Assembly (NCBI GenBank): GCA_033557675.1
Contig: JAWQRM010000016.1
Span: 1-41,962 of the forward strand
Source: Coptodactyla brooksi
Taxonomy: Eukaryota > Arthropoda > Insecta > Coleoptera > Scarabaeidae
Direction: 5' to 3'
Length of the DNA: 41,962 nucleotides
Part shown: positions 22,062-32,205 of the stretch, piece by piece
How positions within the stretch are numbered: the stretch's first letter is position 1
How the letters are laid out: each line of letters starts with the position of its first letter
Program-made: the position numbers and the translations under genes
The notes under the pieces: generated by a model
The model's input: the letters and a program-made list of their open reading frames with translations, nothing else
What the model was told of the DNA's origin: nothing
The model's database searches: none

Positions 22062-22983
22062 TTTTTTTTTTAATTATTATTGGTGTTAGTAAAATAACAT
22101 TATAATCTGATCATTTTGACCAATGAATAATTTTGATCTAACCTACTTTAATACATATAAGCTTAAACTAAAGAATACTCAATGGCTTCCCTAGAGTTCT
22201 TACATTCTTGTACACTTTTCATGCGTACACTTGTCTGCTTTTACACTTTCACACTAACTCAAAAGGTTTTAATCTTTTGAGTCTTCTTTTTAATCCATAA
22301 GTGTCGAGCAGGATGGCCTCAACATTCTGATGATAGTCTAGTTGCTCTTCAAGACGCTTGGCATAGATCAGCATTTTATTCTGGTAACGTTGGATTATTG
22401 TTCGGTGACTTTGTTTGGTGCACCCCCACAGCTACATACCATACGTCCACAGGTCTAAGTACTTGCTAATATATCAAGATTTTATTTTTTAGTGATAGCG
22501 CGAAGTTTCCACCAATCAGTCAATACAAGTTCTGACTTTTTAATTTTAATTTTTCTGTTTTATTTTTACATGTGGTTTCTAGTGGAACTTTGCATCCAAC
22601 GTCATGCCCAAATACTTGGCTTTGTTTGTATAAGGATCGCACTGTCCATTAATATTTATAGGAATGTGTTGTACTTTTTTGTTGGTAAAATCGACGTGCA
22701 CCGATTTTGTTTCGTTTAAGTCGATTCTCTATTTATTCGTCCATGTTTCTATTTTCTTTATTGCTGTTTGTAACTTTAATGTAGATTCTATATTATTGTT
22801 TCCAATAGTCAGGATAGCAGTAGAAAAGTGGCAGTTATGTTATTTTCTGGTTGTGGGATGTCGCAGGTGTACAATAAGTACAAGATCGGTCCCAGTACAG
22901 TACGCTACCCTGCGACACTTCAACTTTAATTTCTTTTAGTTTAGAATAAGCTTCTTCTTGCTTGACATGAAAGAATCTGCCTG
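22062..22983 (-). pseudogene. Jockey-clade LINE, 3' part of reverse transcriptase plus 3' UTR
   Basis: Minus strand. The frames read 'LSGRFFHVKQEEAYSKLKE'-like residues, 'GSVLGPVLYLLYTCDIPQPE' (22860-22915), 'LNETKSVHVDFTNKKVQHIP', 'KAKYLGMTLDAKFH-KPHVK' (about 22570-22620), 'DLWTYGM-LWGCTKQS' (about 22410-22450), 'HQNVEAILLDTYGLKRRLKR' and the terminal 'PFELV' with its stop at 22249-22251. These are the ordered motifs of the insect jockey ORF2 thumb and C-terminus. The catalytic FADD motif expected after 'NNITATF' is deleted, and several stops and frameshifts are present. A T10 run at 22062-22071 is the poly(A) tail on minus. Its 5' truncation coincides with the start of the plus-strand transposon. 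Confidence 0.8.
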
Positions 22984-22984
22984 A

Positions 22985-24330
22985 TATACAGGCTGTCCCA
23001 CTATGATTTCTCCACCAGACATCTCGGAAATGGGAAGAATTTAGTTTTAGAGCTTCTGTTTATTCTTTCCATTTGAGTATAAAAAAATTAGCTTCTATAA
23101 TAAAATTTTCGAAATAATTCAATAAATGTGTTCGAATCTAGAGTGCCACGCAAGATTTACTGCCCGAGTGTAGAAAATGTGTTGACATAAAATATTTTGA
23201 GAGAAACTGGGTACCTTGTCGACAAAAAAAGGAAATTCGACTGGAACCTGTCGAAGTGAATGGAGCGCTAGTCTTAGCTAGATTGGGGATTTACACTTTG
23301 TTGTAAATCTCCAAAATTCCACCCGCGATATTGCTGCTCAGTGTGGTGTTTCCAAATCTTTCGTTCATCGCATTTTAAAAATTCAAAAATTCTATCCATT
23401 CAAACTTCATCTTTAACAAGATTTGCGGTCTACAGACTATCCAAGAAGATTAGAATTTATAGCAGACATACAATTACGCTTACATGATAATAACAACCTG
23501 TTATCAAAAATATTATGGTCAGACGAATCGCGTTTCCATAATAATGGTGTAGTAAACCGCCATAATTGTCATTGTTGGGCAGATGAAAATACCCACTGAA
23601 TGTAACAAACTCATTTTCAAAACATTCGGAGTGTTAATATTTGATGTGGAATCATCAATGGGTATGGAATAGGACCTTATTTCTATCAAGGAGTGCTGAC
23701 AGGTCAAAGATACCTACATCTTGTAAGCGAAATACTACCAGGGTTGGTGGAGGTACCTTTACATATTCCCCAATATTTGGTCATTCAACTGGATGGAGCA
23801 CATGCGCATAATGCTCATATTGTCACACACTTACTAAATGCATAGTTCCCCAATAGGTAGACATTATCCACTTACTTTTCCAAATCTAACCTCCCCCTCT
23901 TCCATTACAGATAAATAGGTACACATGGTCCTATCAAATGGGCGCCACGATCACCTGATTTAACTCCAAACGATTTCTTTCTCTGGGGATATTTAAAAGC
24001 ACAGGTTTACAACACTGAACCTTCCACCTTGCAAGACATGCAACTGCGTATTGGTAATGCATGTCTTCATTTTTCGCTGTTTCGAATGTGAGACTGTAAA
24101 ATTGGTACTGAACTTCTTAAATTGCGATCAACCACACTGCCGAATGGACATTGCTCTGGAATTGCGAAATGAAGTCAACTACGATACAGAACTGCTTATT
24201 AAACGAGTCATGGGTTCTTTCCACGAGGTCGTATGATGAATAAGTGATGAATAAATTAGATTCAATGCCAAGAAAGAAAATGTGAAAAAAATAGTGTTCA
24301 TCAATAAAGGAACAAATACATGTACATATA
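22985..24330 (+). pseudogene. DD41D-type mariner-superfamily transposon, dead
   Basis: Begins with the end-like sequence 'tacaggctgtcccactatga'. The coding remnant has a helix-turn-helix 'STRDIAAQCGVSKSFVHRIL' (from 23315), first catalytic Asp in 'LWSDESRFHNNG' (23519), 'SVNIWCGIINGYGIGPYFYQ', second Asp in 'VIQLDGAHAHNAH' (23792-23794), and third Asp in 'WAPRSPDLTPNDFFLWGYLK' (23972-23974). If the 54 bp intron-like insert is removed, I count 41 residues between the second and third Asp, the DD41D spacing. The extreme N-terminus and a clear right end are missing; the last ~100 codons run into a frame at 24051-24236 without known similarity. Stops within the core make it inactive. It is inserted at the 5' break of the jockey LINE. 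Confidence 0.7.
23857..23910 (+). other. 54 bp intron-like insert in the transposase
   Basis: Starts 'gtagacattatcc', ends 'tcttccattacag' and is C/T-rich near its 3' end, so it has GT-AG borders and a pyrimidine tract. It falls between 'FPNR' and 'IGTHGP', where relatives have a Trp and no insert. The edges also share 'aataggta', so a simple insertion with a short duplication is the alternative. Confidence 0.35.
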
Positions 24331-24529
24331 CGATTATTTTTAAGATTCTATTAGTTTGAGAACGGATTTTGCATTATCAAAATCCTATTAGACTAAAGTA
24401 TAATAGTAGTGAAATAAAAGGAGGAAGCCGTGTAACCTCTGGTGCCATAATATCAACGGGGGTTAGAATCACGTTCGAAATCCATTATCTTCTCAGCAAA
24501 CAAAGCACTGACCCACAATTTTAGTGCAA

Positions 24530-24900
24530 ATACTCCCTGGGTAGATCAAAGTGCACCTCCCACTAGTACAATCTACCCACTCTATGGTTACGTAACCCCT
24601 AATTCGTCGCTCCCTTCTACTGCTGACAACAGAGCCGCGCATGGCCTCCGCGAATACTAAAGATGTTTCGTGGGGGCGTCAGTGACGAGCGTACAGTTGC
24701 CACGTGCTCAATGGTAGTAATCAGTCGGCATTCAGCCTAGAAACGTGAGCGAAGTCCAAGGCATTCTGACGCCTTGAAGTTATGCGCGCAATAGTTTTGT
24801 TATGACTGTTTATTGTAGTTTATAAAAACATGTGAGTTTTGTTAGTTCCTTGTTTCTGAAACACATACATTATTTTTACTGGAGATCATGGATAACACAG
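24530..24900 (+). promoter_or_regulatory. CpG-rich island followed by a possible first coding exon
   Basis: 24530-24790 is about half G+C with many CpG steps, very unlike its flanks. Beyond it, after an AT-rich leader, 24888-24900 reads 'atggataacacag' followed by 'gtaaaac': a start codon (M-D-N-T) and a good 5' splice site. This is how an insect CpG-containing promoter with a short initial coding exon could look. No downstream exon was identified, and the island could instead be a foreign repeat; a near-palindrome 'caaggcattctgacgccttg' lies at 24760-24779. Confidence 0.3.
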
Positions 24901-25321
24901 GTAAAACAATACATTTAAACTCTTTCAATAAAACAATATAAAAACAAACAAAAAATGTTGAAAGTGCCAGTGAATATTCCTTTTAAGAGATATAAAGACT
25001 ATTTAAAAAGAATATGAAGCTCAACAATTACATATACGTTAGGTAACCAAGCATAAAGCAAAAACTGCAATTAACAATAGCGACAACTCGTTAAACTTAC
25101 ATAAGAATACTGGTACGAAACTTACAAAATTAGTTTTATACTGTGCTCTAATAAAGACAAACTATTATTTAGTAGTCACAAAATAATTTGTCCTGAATTT
25201 AGTTTATTGCTGTTCCAGACAACAAAGGGAAACGCTACAGTTATATTCACCATGGGATACTTTGTGATTAGCAAGTTTGATACTTTTTAGTTGTACTAAT
25301 TTTTTAAACACGTGACGTTAT

Positions 25322-25372
25322 TGAACAAACCTGTTAGCAGAAAGTCGCAGGTTCGAATCCTGATCGAAGGTC
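25322..25372 (+). repeat. tRNA-like fragment with Pol III B box
   Basis: 'gcaggttcgaatcctgatcg' forms a T-arm (caggttcgaatcctg) and includes the B-box consensus GGTTCGANTCC. No matching acceptor or D-arm lies upstream at tRNA spacing, so this is more likely a piece of a tRNA-derived SINE than a tRNA gene. Confidence 0.5.
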
Positions 25373-25586
25373 AATTTATATTCGCGTTTCAATAAAATGT
25401 TTTTTTATAATATTTATATAATGACATTTATATAATTGTTTTGTATATGTATTTTATATAAATATCTGCATTTTATTTAATATTGATTTTATATATAATA
25501 GTTTTAAAGTAAGTAGAAATGTGAAATGATATTTTTAATTTATGACTGTACGATTTTATTATGCAAGCTTAACAAAATTAAGCAAC

Positions 25587-25718
25587 TTGCAAAATTAATT
25601 TTGCAAAATTCACAAAAAAAGACGGATAATGTTGTAACGTCTTTATTTATGGTTCGATTTTAAAACTAAATTAAATGAAAATATATGATAATCATATCTT
25701 ATGCAAAATATGATTATC
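25587..25718. repeat. Two perfect AT-rich hairpins
   Basis: 25587-25606 is a perfect 20 bp palindrome ('ttgcaaaatt' and complement). 25687-25697 and 25708-25718 are 11 bp complements ('gataatcatat') around a 10 nt loop. Confidence 0.75.
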
Positions 25719-26035
25719 TTATGTACAACTCATTTCCCCGCAATCTTAACAAAAGACTATTGTAGAGATTTTTTCTACGCAATGGTGTATCGCAAAGTTA
25801 TATTTCAAGATGCAAGTTTATATTGCGATTCTTTTTTATTTTAGCGATATTTTTTAAAATTTACAAAATTGTACCATAATGAATGTAGAGATATTTTAGA
25901 AGTGAATAAATACTGTTGTTCCGGCCAAAAGCACTAAAAATAATTTTGTTACTAGTTAGTTCAGTTCCTGGTATAAAAATCAAATATATATTGCATTCAA
26001 ACGATTTGTTTTGCAAACAATTTAAATTCTCAAAT

Positions 26036-26075
26036 TTTAATGTCATTATGGCGCAATTGCCATAATGACATTAAA
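26036..26075. repeat. Perfect 17 bp hairpin
   Basis: Arms 'tttaatgtcattatggc' (26036-26052) and complement (26059-26075), 6 nt loop. Mismatch-free. Confidence 0.85.
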
Positions 26076-26845
26076 TCTCTGCCATCGTATAATTTTCGAT
26101 TCTTGTTTTGTTAAATTTACTTTGTAAATACATTCTTATTGCACGTATTGTAAAAAAGGGTAATATACCTACTCCAGCGTAATTGTTCATTACCCAGGTC
26201 AGACAAACGGAATTACGACCGCGTTGCCAGCTATTTTTTCTCTTCGTGCATTTTGCAACAAAAGAGGGGATCTCTTATACGCCGAAATCACCCCCAAGAG
26301 AGGAACGAAGCTTTTTTGGTAAGATATGATGGCAGAAGACGGAAAGTCACAAAGTAAACTTCCTAGCGAATAGTTCGTTGAAAAAAAAATTAAATTAAGT
26401 TAATATAATGTTTTTTAAATAAAAATAAATATTCAGAAATAGCAAAATCAAGTATTATTAAAACTAGTGTTAATCCATAATATTGGCGCAAGGGGAAATC
26501 GAAAAATATTCCAACAACTGTGAGCGTGGAAAACATCGCTGTCAGCGTATGCGCGTTTACCAAATACGATTTCCAACAAGATATGCTTCAAAACATAAGT
26601 TTCCGTTGCGAAATTGGTGAACAGACTCAGACCAATTTTTCACACATTGGGCTCTAAGTAAAGAAAAATGTCATCAACTAGACGGTGTGTCTACCTTGTC
26701 ACCTTTATTCTAATAAAAGAAAAACTTCAAATTTGTATTGTTTCTCTTATAATGTTTATACTAATAAAAAAAATTTCAAATGTATATTGTTGAGAAATTT
26801 CTACTTTCAAAGATGTGTTTTAGTAGAATTAAAGACATAAAAAAA

Positions 26846-27064
26846 TTCTTGTGTTGGCAGATGTCCTTGTTCCGTCTTAATATAATAGTGTTGGGTTTCC
26901 ATCCTGTTCTGACGAACAACTTACTTTTTATATTCACGACGCGTTTCGTCTTTATGACATTGACTTGATACTGACCTCATTCACTTGATAATGTAACGAC
27001 GAAACGCGTCGTGAATACAAAAACTAAGTTGTTCGCCAGAACAGGATGGAAAGCCAACACCATT
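26846..27064 (+). mobile_element. 219 bp foldback element with hammerhead-like ribozyme
   Basis: An insertion with defined borders: 'acataaaaaaa' (11 bp) stands on both sides (26835-26845 and 27065-27075), and the related copy at 27.5 kb shows the empty site. Inside are 63 bp inverted arms (26888-26950 and 26998-27060) with only 4 mismatches and a 47 nt loop. Each arm holds 'gacgaaacgcgtcgtgaat'. The right half contains a hammerhead-like fold. No protein is encoded. The target duplication and ribozyme fit a non-autonomous retroelement of the Penelope/retrozyme kind; the inverted arms also fit a foldback DNA element. Confidence 0.65.
26979..27016 (+). ncRNA. Hammerhead-like ribozyme motif (family B)
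   Basis: Stem I AUUCAC (26979-26984) pairs perfectly with GUGAAU (27011-27016). Between them: UUGAUAA (26985-26991, in place of CUGANGA), an extra U, a two-pair stem II GU-AACG-AC (26993-27000), GAAA (27001-27004), CGCG and the cleavage triplet GUC (27008-27010). Two core positions differ from consensus and stem III is minimal, so self-cleavage is doubtful unless as a dimer. The arrangement still follows type I hammerheads of Penelope-like elements. Confidence 0.45.
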
Positions 27065-27467
27065 ACATAAAAAAACTAGGGCGTTTAATGGGTTGTTGCC
27101 ACGCTTCCGTATTTTAGGGATTAATATTTATTGGTAACATTAGCAACTGGCAGTCAATGAATTTACCTACATAATCTAAAACTGTTTTTTTTTTCTATCT
27201 ATAACCGCTCAAGATTTGATAAAAAATACATGATATAAAAATACAGTATTTGATAAAAAAATGTGACAATACGTCCAATTGTCCCATTTTTTTGGTGTGG
27301 TGGTACAGTTATTCCTAACGTATAATTCTAGTATTAATGGGCGTATTGAAATGTCCACTTCCTTGTTGGCTAACGTGCATTGGTATGCATAGCGTTGTTT
27401 TTACTTGCGGAAAAGAACAGACAATTTGCTTGATATTTTGATTTAAAAATTGGAAGAAAGAACAACA

Positions 27468-27728
27468 TTCTGATTGTTTCCCTTACCTTAGTATGAATAC
27501 AAATCATTTCACATTTCTATTATTGGAAAGTTTTTACTTTCAAATATGTATTTTAGTAGACATAAAAAACTAAGGTATCATGTTTAATGAATTGCTGCAA
27601 AATTTCAGTACTTTAAAGATTAATGTTTATTTGTCATATCATTAGCAACTGACAGGCCATGCAATTGATTACACAGGCTAGAAGTTATTTTTTTCTGTCT
27701 ATAATTGTACTATAGTTTGATATGAGAC
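27468..27728 (+). repeat. Duplicated segment, copy 2 (empty site)
   Basis: Uninterrupted partner of 26735-27230. The pre-insertion site reads 'gacataaaaaactaagg' at 27559-27575. Confidence 0.7.
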
Positions 27729-28744
27729 GTGCTCCGTTCGCATTAGGAATGTAGTATGCGACTGACTAGAGAAAATTTTTCGTCCCAATTGTTTATCAAT
27801 CAAGAGCAGTTTACGTAACCCCACAAGGAAAATCGAAGCTTCTATTGGTACCATATGATCGTTAACATTCAACTGTCAACATAACCGAAGAAAACACTTC
27901 ATAATTTACACTTCAATTTGTTTAGTCAACAGCTGATGTATCGAGACGGTTAATGTTGTAACACAGTTATTTCAAGTTGTTTATTTGCGTATATTTGTTA
28001 ATTAACTGGTAATATGCCCTGACATGTGTTAGAAGATTATTACTTAGAAGAAAGATGTGTTGCAGTTTTTGTAAAATATTGTGATATTGGAGCTTCACTT
28101 GTTGGGAATCATGCTCAATAAGCACGATTCAGATTTTTCAATTAGCATTCAGATTTTTCTGCTTTCACAGTCTACGTTTAACGTGTTGGTAAATTCATTA
28201 ACGTTCGTTGTGTGTAATGTTGTGAAAAATTGATAAAAATATTAAAACGCTAATGCTAGTATTTTGTTTACATATGACATATTCCCCATAATAATTATCA
28301 ATTTGTTTTGTAACAAGCTGGGGATTTTCGTAATTCAATCCGTTTTTGAACATTTTAAATTTTTTTAGACACGATCGCATATTCTCAATGCAATGAGAAA
28401 AAATTCACTACAATAATAATTAAAAACATATACAGTGAAAGCGCTAGTAAGCAGATATCGATGGTTCATCAATGTTGTTGTGCGTATGTGGAAGCTTCTC
28501 GAAGAAAGCTCAAAAAAGGGAAACATTGTAAATGAACGAAAACTTAGTTTATTCTTATTATTTAACTAAAAATATCCTTGAATAACATACCTATATAAAT
28601 AAGTACCTATTATGAATTTTGAACATACGTAGAAGTTTCATTTAATAATAATAATACCACACACAAATATGTATTAAGATTGAAAACAAAACAACTTATG
28701 ATATAATATTTGAACACCATTATATTTGAACATCATTAATCATA
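27729..28744. other. Non-coding stretch
   Basis: No gene or repeat recognised. The minus frame 28198-28380 (60 codons) has no known similarity. The left end of the Tigger element may lie here but was not found. Confidence 0.4.
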
Positions 28745-29853
28745 ATATTCTTCTTTTTCGTTTTCTTCTTCGCCAGTGTTTTGAAAAACTAAGGTTTCAT
28801 GTACATCATTGAAATTGAAATTGTTCATTAAATCATCTTCGCTTTTGGATTGATTAATTTTAGTTCCTCGAACATTCTGTTACAGTTGCTAGGGGCAGAT
28901 AATCTTTTATCTCGTATTCCATGTCTACCTCTTGAACTTCTGAATCGTGTTTGGAGTTATTTTGTCCCAGGTTTTTCAATAAAATAGAGAGCTTCTAAAA
29001 CGTTAACCGACTTTCAAAGGTCAGAAACCAGAGGAAACATCACTCATTTTTGAAAGCATATTTCCAAATCATTAAACGGTAAAAATATCTTAAAATTTTG
29101 AATTATATCCTGGTCCGTTGGGTGACACGCAGCCTAACAGCTGCAAGCAGCAAAATTTTTCGTTTTTGAAATTCCATCCTTTTATGTACGCCCAGAAGAT
29201 AGTACGTCATTATTGATCTTGTCATCCACGCTTTTTTGTTGATAATCCATGTAGCTGGCAATTTATTAAGCGGCGCATTTATCAATGCCTGTGCTCGAAC
29301 GGTCTTCCGATGACCAAGAGCTTTTCTTTTTCACCAACCATATTAGTGTAAAATAATATGGTCAATCTTTATTATGGCATTTTACCTCCTACGCACTTTT
29401 CGGCTTTTAATGCCAAATTTTTGTCTGGTCACGTTTTGAAATATAAGCCACTTGCATCCGCATTGTAGCTATCGTCTGGTTTGTATCCCAATAGCATTGC
29501 TGTAGCTTGTAAAAATTGGTCAACTGTTTCTTAACATCCGTCTTTTATTACCACGGGCGAACCACTTAAAATAAATTGTCAACCTGTGCTGCTTACCTTT
29601 TCAGTTTTGTGTTTTTTATCAAATTTTCACCTGATTGCCATTTTTTACGAATAATATTTCATAATATCTGCCTCTTGTGTTTTGCTTATATTGAATTTAA
29701 AATTCAAAGCTTTTCTTACATAAAAGCGTTAGGATACATACGCTTAAATACATACTTCTGATCTATTTTACGATCACTGAAGTTTTCTTGTTCAGCGGTA
29801 TGAATCACTTCCATTTTCTGCCGTAAAGTTAAAAAGGTTTTGCTGGGGACCAT
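28745..29853 (-). pseudogene. Tigger/pogo transposase pseudogene, nearly full length
   Basis: Minus strand, from ATG at 29853. N-terminal CENP-B/Psq-type helix-turn-helix: 'KTFLTLRQKMEVIHTAEQEN' and 'IIRKKWQSGENLIKNTKLKR'. DDE domain: 'AMLLGYKPDDSYNADASGLY' carries the first Asp (family NADETGL; here Ala for Glu), then 'KNLALKAEKCVGGK', 'RLTILFYTNMVGEKEKLLVI', 'PATWIINKKAWMTRSI' and 'KRMEFQKRKILLL' just before the second Asp, which is lost. The C-terminal part keeps 'DKITPNTIQ'. Several stops and frameshifts. Order and spacing are those of jerky/Tigger proteins, so the call is firm. Pogo-family proteins bind the element ends through the N-terminal domain and cut with the DDE core; this copy can do neither. 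Confidence 0.85.
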
Positions 29854-30119
29854 TGTTACGCAGCTTCAAAGGTTATTTTTGTGTATCAATCAGTAATATT
29901 TTTGAGTACATGCCAGTCACAGTATGTATTTACGTACGTTTAAAGAAGAACCCCTTTGTTACATAGCTTCCAACGATATTTACCATTTACAATTATTTTT
30001 GAATACATGCCAAGTACAGTATTTGTGTAAAAAGGCAAGCCCAAATATTCACATTTCAAGGAAATACTAGTTGTCGAAACAGGTTTGCTTTTGCTGAGCA
30101 TGTAATTTTATACCTAATT

Positions 30120-30225
30120 TCGTTCGACTTCGGAGTTTCGTATCCAGAGCGTTTCGAACCTGTCGGGGAAAATTGCACTGTCCGCATCCGTGAGACAAAC
30201 CGTCCGATTATGGGAGCGTATTTTA
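30120..30225. repeat. GC-richer block, possible upstream end of the Tigger element
   Basis: Contains 'gttcgacttcggagtttcg' and 'accgtccgattatgggagcg', the repeated TTCG/TCCGNATTAT style seen in Tigger-type terminal regions. It lies 270 bp upstream of the transposase start. No matching opposite end found. Confidence 0.35.
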
Positions 30226-30444
30226 CATAGGGATTGATGTCCGCTTTCTATTATCGGATTCAGAATAATTGAGCCTTGTGTTTGAAAGCTTATAATTTTG
30301 AAACTACTCTACCAAAATAATCGAAGAAAGCCTCATTAAGTGCATATTTGTTTTTAGAGGGTTTCTTAACCTATTTTAACCAACATTTAATGATTTCTAA
30401 GCTCTGAAATGCATCCAAGAATAACAATAATCATAACTTCTAAC

Positions 30445-30535
30445 AATAACTATAGAACTAGTGTAGAAAGCGTGAGATTACTTCAAAATATATTCAACAA
30501 TAGATTCTTGGACGCAAAAAAAATGCAAAAACACA
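30445..30535 (+). pseudogene. Second Penelope-like element fragment
   Basis: Direct nucleotide match to 21716-21786: 'tagtgtagaaagcgtgagat' against 'tagtgtagaagacgtgagat', then 'caacaatagattcttgga' against 'caacaatacattcctgga'. The frame gives 'TSVESVRLLQNIFNNRFLDA', the nuclease C-terminus, and then degenerates. Confidence 0.5.
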
Positions 30536-30771
30536 ATCAATAAAGATAGGGGAGTGACACAGTTCAGTCCACTGTATAACTTAATAGATAAACAAGTGTC
30601 AATACGGGAATTCTAAGGAACACGAGTATAGGTTAAGAAATACTCTAGAAACAAATACGCACTTAACGGTTTCGAAAGGCACATAGATCACAGCAGGGGA
30701 TGACATCCCGCCACCACCCTTCAATATAATATAGAAAGAACAACCTCTTTCGTCCTTGTTTCCTGGTACTT

Positions 30772-30812
30772 CCGAAGATGTCGACTTCGTCGAGGAAATG
30801 CGGAACGTTTGA
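30772..30812 (+). repeat. Possible decayed hammerhead-like tail of the Penelope-like fragment
   Basis: 'ccgaagatgtcgacttcgtc' followed by 'gaggaaatgcggaacgt': a CNGAAGA core, an extra U, a 5 bp stem (tcgac/gtcga) with a 3 nt loop, and GAAA, but with no proper third stem. It lies about 240 bp after the nuclease tail, where such elements carry their 3' structure. Weak on its own. Confidence 0.3.
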
Positions 30813-31084
30813 TAAGTAATCTAAGCTTACTTACGTGAAAATCAAATCTAGCTCTATAATAAATAACGGTATTATTTCGGCTATTTAATTTACTTTTTAT
30901 ATTTTTACAAAAAATAAAATATCTACTGACTGTGCTAAAAATTTATAATCCATATTTACACATTAATTAACTCGTTGAATAATATGCCATTCGAATCTAA
31001 GAATCTAAACCTCTATTAGTGTGTATTGTAATACATTATGTGCACATCCTAGATGTGTCATTTGTTTATGTGTCATGTCATATG

Positions 31085-31140
31085 ATTGTTAAGGCAGTGA
31101 ACATAATTTCGAAACAACGCTAATAAGAGTACTGTGCCAA
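31085..31140 (+). repeat. Local repeat R, left piece
   Basis: Aligns with 37256-37312: 'gtgaacataatttcgaaac' against 'gtgaataaacgtaatttcg' and 'aacgctaataa' against 'cacgctaataa'. Its continuation appears beyond the large inverted-repeat element at 35925. Confidence 0.4.
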
Positions 31141-31660
31141 TATAGATCTTAGCACAGGAGAGACACCCAAGGGTCTCTTCGAATTTGATACGATTTGGTA
31201 GAAATGTAGATTACCGAAAAATATTTGACACCTATTCTTTTAGTGTCTCGTTTTCGGTGTTGGAGTGTGCAATGGGGATTCAAAGTTACTCCCAAAAACA
31301 CATGTTTGTAATAGTTCAGAAACGAGAAGAGATATCGAGATCTGTTAAAGACCAGATCGTTCCTTGTTGGCAGCCGTACATTTTAGGTTATTAGGAGGTT
31401 AAAAAGATATCAATTTTTCTCACTCCTGCTCTTGTATATTATAAATTTAATTTTTATTTCTTTAATCTTTAAACTACATGAAGAAATAAAAGTTACGGGA
31501 TTTTGGATTTTTTCTAAATGTCCATTTCGGGAAGTTATGGTTATTTCTATGTACCCCTACAGAAAACTATTTCTGTTTCTTAATTAAATCTAACGTCATT
31601 GTATTTAAATTAAAAGTTGTTTGTCATATTAGAATATAAAAAAGTAATATAACACATACA

Positions 31661-32205
31661 AATAGTAACAGCTAAGAAAGGTCACGTGGAATTGGTGCAT
31701 GTCGTGAGTATAAATTATTTGTTTACATCTTGACAAACCAATGTGTTTAAACCAATGTATTGTGTAAACAATACTTGTGCATAAAACATTTCTTTAATGA
31801 TATTATGATTATATTTTTATATATTAATATTTATTATATTATATTCTTGAATGTTTACTTATTGTCAATTAGATTGAGGTAACAATGTTTAGTAATAAGC
31901 AATTATTTTTTTAATTCCACGATTTGCAAACTGTAACAAATTACTTTTTGCTTTTGTTGTATTTGTTGGTAATATGAAAACAATGACGGTGAAATTTTGT
32001 GTTGATACTAATTATAACTGACCATGAAACAGAACCAGATACTACAGATAATACAGAGGCAGTGATAAGTATACATATGTAATTTCATTTTTAAGGTTTT
32101 ATTAATAATCACTTGCGTACATTGGCAATCATGGGTTTGCCACACATGGGTTTGCCAAGACGTAAGAAAGTAATTTATATTTGCGACATGATCAATTACT
32201 GCATG
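31661..32205. mobile_element. Insertion in the left arm
   Basis: Has no counterpart in the right arm. 'taca' stands at both edges (31657-31660 and 32206-32209). Internally AT-rich (about 31797-31850) with a tandem 15 bp repeat 'atgggtttgcca' at 32131 and 32147. No coding capacity. Confidence 0.5.

Larger units (their letters stand above)
24901..26034. other. Non-coding AT-rich stretch
   Basis: Contains a tRNA-like B box at 25342, A+T simple sequence at about 25390-25500 and short hairpins, all listed separately. No gene recognised; the minus frame 25861-26046 looks random. Confidence 0.45.
26735..27230 (+). repeat. Duplicated segment, copy 1 (interrupted)
   Basis: Aligns in direct orientation with 27468-27728: 'tactttcaaagatgtgtttt' against 'tactttcaaatatgtatttt', then after the insert 'aaaaaactaggg' against 'aaaaaactaagg', 'gattaatatttatt' against 'gattaatgtttatt', and 'attagcaactggcag' against 'attagcaactgacag'. 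Only copy 1 contains the 219 bp insert at 26846-27064. Confidence 0.7.

Noticed and set aside
24440..24490. SINE with B box ('cacgttcgaaatcc')
   Set aside because: The match has an extra base in the B box and lacks an A box; too weak to list.
25322..25372. Functional tRNA gene
   Set aside because: A T-arm is present but no acceptor, D-arm or anticodon arm can be drawn upstream.
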